Assembly: GCA_964344495.1 (NCBI GenBank)
Contig: CAYFNI010000085.1
Span: 1-9,703, forward strand
Direction: 5' to 3'
DNA from: UBA6136 sp964344495
GTDB lineage: Bacteria > Pseudomonadota > Gammaproteobacteria > Methylococcales > Methylococcaceae
DNA length: 9,703 bases
Below, piece after piece: positions 7,082-9,703 of the stretch (the first letter of the stretch is position 1; every line of letters starts with the position of its first letter). Both the position numbers and the translations under genes were made by a program. Under the pieces are notes generated by a model. The model ran no database searches. It worked only from the letters and a program-made list of their open reading frames with translations, and had not been told where the DNA came from.

Positions 7082-8023
7082 TCAATCATCCTCCCACTCC
7101 AGTTCTGCAAAGGCTGTCGAGATGTTGCGCTTGTGGAAGGCGTCGAAGAGTTTCCAGTCTGCTCGGGCGGATTGACCCACCTCGTTCATGGCTTGTTCCA
7201 TGGTTTTGCCCTGTTTGATGGCGGCCCGAATCTCACTCTGCAACTGCCGGAGGTAGTTTTCCTCCCCGGTGAGCGCCAGCGGCCAGGCCGCCGTGATCGG
7301 TCCATGGCCCGGAATGACCTGTCTGGCCGGCACGGCACGCAGTTTTTCGATTTCACGTAGCCAGCCGTTGAGGCTTCCGTCAATCACCGGAAGATGCCCC
7401 ATGAAAAGCAGGTCTGCCAGCCAGAGCGTCTGGGTTTTGACATCCAGCACGCTGAGGTCATTGTCGGTGTGTGCGGTGGAGTGGGCGGTCAGTCGCAATG
7501 TGCGACCGCCTAGATCCAGATCAAGCGTGTCCTGAACGGGCAGATCCGGTGGCACAAAATGTTCCGGTGATAGGCTGAAGCCGAGGTCTGTCGACGCCCG
7601 TTCGGTATAAAAGGGCGCGCGCAGGGCCATCGCCTGCGCCAGCTTGTGATGGCCGATAAACTGGACGCCCGGCTGCTTGAAGGGCAGGTTGCCGTAAATA
7701 TGGTCCGGGTGAACATGGGTATTGATCACGTAGCAAATCGGCGTGGCAGTGGTCTGCTCAATTTGGTGTTTGAGTGCTGCACCCTGGTCCGGGCTGCCGC
7801 CGCTGTCGATGACGGCGACACACCGATCACCGATGATGTAGCCGATGTTGGCGATTTCGCCACGGTTGTGAGTGTCCGGAACCTCGTGGCGCCCCTGATG
7901 GACAAAGAGGCCAGGCGCAACTTCCTGCAATGTGAGGGGCTCTGGCTGAGCCACAACCGCCATACAGCGCAGAAGCATGCCGAGAGCCAACGGGGGGATG
8001 AGACGGTTTGAGGAGGTGGGCAT
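7082..8023 (-). CDS. Quinoprotein relay system zinc metallohydrolase (MBL fold, SoxH-like)
   Basis: This is a probable periplasmic metallo-beta-lactamase-fold hydrolase related to SoxH. It belongs to the group found with SoxYZ-like carriers and PQQ dehydrogenases; I cannot say which of the two named subfamilies it fits. Numbering is from the ATG at 8023: signal peptide ~1-25 (MPTSSNR, then LIPPLALGMLL, cleavage near VVA/QPEP), MBL domain ~30-245. Zinc ligands are complete: THVHPDH (H103, H105, D107, H108), H185 in STAHTDND, D204 in LADLLFMG and H240 in IPGHGP. The final ~60 residues are mostly charged and helical. The reading frame is open to a GTG at 8134, but the 8023 start is preferred because it places the signal peptide at the N-terminus; its ribosome site is weak. 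It is the first gene of the minus-strand pair and diverges from xoxF. Substrate unknown; a thioester or other adduct on the carrier cysteine is an inference. Confidence 0.88.
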   Translation of the reverse strand: MPTSSNRLIPPLALGMLLRCMAVVAQPEPLTLQEVAPGLFVHQGRHEVPDTHNRGEIANIGYIIGDRCVAVIDSGGSPDQGAALKHQIEQTTATPICYVINTHVHPDHIYGNLPFKQPGVQFIGHHKLAQAMALRAPFYTERASTDLGFSLSPEHFVPPDLPVQDTLDLDLGGRTLRLTAHSTAHTDNDLSVLDVKTQTLWLADLLFMGHLPVIDGSLNGWLREIEKLRAVPARQVIPGHGPITAAWPLALTGEENYLRQLQSEIRAAIKQGKTMEQAMNEVGQSARADWKLFDAFHKRNISTAFAELEWEDD

Positions 8024-8285
8024 GGCAACATCCGCGGCGTGGGTGAGGACAGGTTCGTTATGGCCGCCCATTGTCGATGGGAAGCCCTGCCAATTCAATC
8101 CGGCCGGCGGGTTTGGGACTGCCCTGATCCGCACGAACAGGGGGCTTCCGATCCGATAACGGGCGGTCTGGATTCAAGAGGGGTTAACGTTGACTTTTAG
8201 AATGAAATCCTTCAATTTACGCAACCAGACGGGCGCCTGGGGGATTCCCCGCGTACATCTTAGGCTGTCGAGCGCGCGCCTCGTT

Positions 8286-8301
8286 TAGCTGTACCAAGCT
8301 A
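8286..8301. promoter_or_regulatory. Dyad TAGCT-N6-AGCTA upstream of xoxF
   Basis: Two 5-bp inverted arms (TAGCT at 8286-8290, AGCTA at 8297-8301) flank GTACCA. They lie directly before the larger palindrome, with centres about 21 bp, or two helical turns, apart. This is compatible with a regulator site, but short arms can occur by chance. Confidence 0.25.
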
Positions 8302-8302
8302 G

Positions 8303-8326
8303 AACAAACGTTTGCAAACGTGTTTT
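8303..8326. promoter_or_regulatory. Candidate operator: perfect 14-bp palindrome upstream of xoxF
   Basis: ACGTTTGCAAACGT (8308-8321) is a perfect palindrome. Beyond it, three of the next five base pairs on each side still match (outer AA...TT). The same stretch also reads as two direct copies of CAAACGT (8305-8311 and 8315-8321) spaced exactly 10 bp apart, one helical turn. Its right edge is about 27 bp from the xoxF ATG, so it would sit in the leader or overlap a promoter just upstream. The binding protein is unknown. Confidence 0.4.
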
Positions 8327-8339
8327 ACCTTTTATCTTG

Positions 8340-8345
8340 AGGAGG
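8340..8345 (+). promoter_or_regulatory. Strong ribosome binding site of xoxF
   Basis: A full AGGAGG lies 7 nt before the ATG at 8353. It is the best Shine-Dalgarno sequence in the window and fixes the start. It agrees with the high expression usual for this enzyme. Confidence 0.85.
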
Positions 8346-8352
8346 ATAAACG

Positions 8353-9703
8353 ATGAAGAACTCTTTGAAGAGTTTGCTGCTCTCGACAGCTGTGGCTTCG
8401 GCCCTGGCTGCCCCGGGTCTGGCTTTTGCCAACGCCGAGGTTGAGAAGCTCTCCCGTGACCCGGCCAACTGGGCCACCTGGGGCGGCGACTATTTCGGTA
8501 CCCGTTTCAGCACCCTGACGCAGATCAACAAGGACAACGCCAAGTCCATCCAGCCCATGTGGACGTTCTCCACGGGCGCGCTGCGCGGTCATGAGGGCGG
8601 TCCCCTGGTCGTGAATGGCCTGATCTACATTCACACTGGTTTCCCGCACAAGATCTATGCGCTGAGCCAGGACACTCACAGTGTTGTCTGGGAATATGAC
8701 TACGCGCCTGACAAGGGAACGGATCCGACCCAGGTTATCGGCGTCATGTGCTGTGACGTGGTAAACCGTGGTCTCGGTTATGGCGACGGCAAGGTGTTCC
8801 TCGCCCAGGGTGACGCCACGCTGATCGCTCTGGATGCCAAGACCGGCAAGATGGTCTGGAAAGTCAAGAACGGCGACCCCAAGGCGGGTATGACCAACAC
8901 CAGCGCGCCTGTTATCGTTAAGGACAAGGTTCTGATCGGTATCTCCGGCGGTGAGTTCGGTGTTCGCGGCTTCATGGCAGCCTACAACATCAAGGACGGC
9001 ACCCTTGCGTGGAAGGCTTACAGCATGGGTCCCGATTCCGACATGAAGATCGATCCGGACAAGACCATGACCTGGACCGATGGCAAGATGGCTCCGGTCG
9101 GCAAGGACTCGTCCCTGAAGACCTGGCAGGGTGACCAGTGGAAGATCGGCGGTGGTACCACCTGGGGCTGGACCAGCTATGATGCAGAAACCAACCTGAT
9201 CTACTACGGTTCCGGCAATCCGTCGACCTGGAACCCGGTGCAGCGTCCTGGTGACAACAAGTGGTCCATGACCGTCTGGGCTCGCGATGCCGACACCGGC
9301 GCCGCCAAGTGGGTTTACCAGATGACCCCCCATGATGAATGGGATTACGATGGCATCAACGAAATGACCCTGATCGACCTGCCCATGAAGGACAAGGAAG
9401 GCAAGGATCACACCAAGTTGCTGACCCACTTCGACCGTAACGGCTTCGGCTACACCCTGGATCGTGTGACCGGTGAACTGCTGGTTGCCGAGAAGTTCGA
9501 CAAGATGGTCAACTGGGCGACCCACGTCGATCCCAAGACCGGTCGTCCGCAGGTACAGAGCCAGTACTCCACCCAGGCTGGTGGTGAAGACCACAACCAG
9601 AAGGGTATCTGTCCTTCGGCCATGGGTGCCAAGAACGAACCGCCGGTCACGTTCTCTCCCAAGACCAAGCTGATCTACATCCCGGGTAACCATACCTGTA
9701 TGG
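8353..9703 (+). CDS. xoxF: Lanthanide-dependent PQQ methanol dehydrogenase XoxF (3' end outside window)
   Basis: This periplasmic quinoprotein oxidises methanol to formaldehyde or formate and passes electrons to a c-type cytochrome. The first 450 residues are visible, of about 600 expected. A Sec signal peptide covers 1-26 (cleavage after AFA). Beta-propeller features follow: vicinal C133-C134 in [10 protein letters not shown] (the family's disulfide next to PQQ), metal ligand E201 in [11 protein letters not shown], the [15 protein letters not shown] stretch (254-268) and WGW 271-273. Metal ligand N289 is in [10 protein letters not shown], and catalytic D331 in [11 protein letters not shown]333, two residues after D331, is the extra aspartate that marks lanthanide-binding enzymes; calcium MxaF has Ala there. 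Overall it is closest to XoxF5-like sequences from memory, but the clade is not certain. Codon use is strongly biased (only one AAA among about 35 lysine codons), suggesting high expression. The gene has no stop because the window ends; xoxG/xoxJ partners would lie beyond. Confidence 0.95.
   Translation, partial: MKNSLKSLLLSTAVASALAAPGLAFANAEVEKLSRDPANWATWGGDYFGTRFSTLTQINKDNAKSIQPMWTFSTGALRGHEGGPLVVNGLIYIHTGFPHKIYALSQDTHSVVWEYDYAPDKGTDPTQVIGVMCCDVVNRGLGYGDGKVFLAQGDATLIALDAKTGKMVWKVKNGDPKAGMTNTSAPVIVKDKVLIGISGGEFGVRGFMAAYNIKDGTLAWKAYSMGPDSDMKIDPDKTMTWTDGKMAPVGKDSSLKTWQGDQWKIGGGTTWGWTSYDAETNLIYYGSGNPSTWNPVQRPGDNKWSMTVWARDADTGAAKWVYQMTPHDEWDYDGINEMTLIDLPMKDKEGKDHTKLLTHFDRNGFGYTLDRVTGELLVAEKFDKMVNWATHVDPKTGRPQVQSQYSTQAGGEDHNQKGICPSAMGAKNEPPVTFSPKTKLIYIPGNHTCM

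Larger units (their letters stand above)
8024..8352. promoter_or_regulatory. 329-bp divergent intergenic region between the hydrolase gene and xoxF
   Basis: This must carry promoters for both directions. Candidate plus-strand elements are TTGACT at 8190-8195 and TAGAAT at 8198-8203, but neither has a well-spaced strong partner, so I do not assign a start site. The half nearest xoxF is AT-rich and holds two adjoining dyads, listed separately. The part nearest the hydrolase contains GGAAGCCC (8080-8087) and its inverse GGGCTTCC (8142-8149), too far apart for a simple operator. No small gene was recognised. Confidence 0.55.

Noticed and set aside
6167..8023. A thiosulfate-oxidising Sox locus
   Set aside because: No SoxA, SoxX, SoxB or SoxCD is present. 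SoxY and SoxZ parts are fused and the cysteine is internal, and the neighbour is a methanol dehydrogenase, which fits the quinoprotein-associated family better.
8080..8149. Inverted repeat GGAAGCCC / GGGCTTCC with a 54-nt gap
   Set aside because: Eight-bp arms with a long loop are easily met by chance in 300 bp of this composition, and no promoter or leader function could be tied to them.
8332..9693. A 453-codon open frame on the minus strand opposite xoxF
   Set aside because: It is antisense to a clear XoxF with signal peptide, ribosome site and catalytic motifs. It arises because the biased codons of xoxF avoid the trinucleotides that would give stops on the other strand. Its translation resembles no known family.
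8353..9703. Calling the dehydrogenase MxaF (calcium) or a PQQ ethanol dehydrogenase
   Set aside because: The DYD motif argues against MxaF. The [15 protein letters not shown] and [19 protein letters not shown] stretches are XoxF-like rather than ethanol dehydrogenase-like. The missing C-terminus does not affect this.

Overview
The window looks like a chromosomal segment of a Gram-negative bacterium, most likely a gammaproteobacterium or close relative, with GC judged by eye at about 60%. It carries an MCE-type lipid transporter with an outer-membrane auxiliary lipoprotein, and a periplasmic PQQ methanol dehydrogenase of the lanthanide type (XoxF). Methylotrophic capacity is therefore likely, but one truncated gene cannot prove it, and I cannot name the genus.

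Positions 43-3676 (+) hold a compact four-gene MCE/Mla-type ABC transport locus. It comprises a permease with an N-terminal STAS domain (MlaB-MlaE-like fusion), an ATPase (MlaF-like), a single-pass MCE protein (MlaD/PqiB-like) and a PqiC-like lipoprotein. The first three genes are joined by stop/start overlaps. The fourth follows after 66 bp and may have its own extended -10 promoter. Together they would move lipids between the inner and outer membranes.

Positions 3677-4013 are a 337-bp gap without a convincing gene. It holds a possible extended -10, a small dyad and a possible coding remnant on the minus strand. Positions 4014-6137 (+) encode a complete glycogen debranching enzyme (GlgX/isoamylase type) standing alone.

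Positions 6167-8023 (-) and 8353-9703 (+) form the most interesting part. A zinc metallo-beta-lactamase-fold hydrolase and a secreted SoxY-SoxZ fusion carrier lie on the minus strand. Across a 329-bp intergenic region, xoxF is transcribed in the opposite direction and is cut by the window edge after 450 codons. The two minus-strand proteins match families known from comparative genomics as companions of quinoprotein dehydrogenases (a 'quinoprotein relay system'), whose biochemistry is, to my knowledge, unresolved. The carrier has a single cysteine in its mature part, placed at the SoxY/SoxZ junction, and the hydrolase keeps a full set of zinc ligands. A working hypothesis is that a one-carbon or other reactive product is carried on the cysteine and released by the hydrolase. 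The shared intergenic region contains a perfect 14-bp palindrome just upstream of xoxF that could be an operator.
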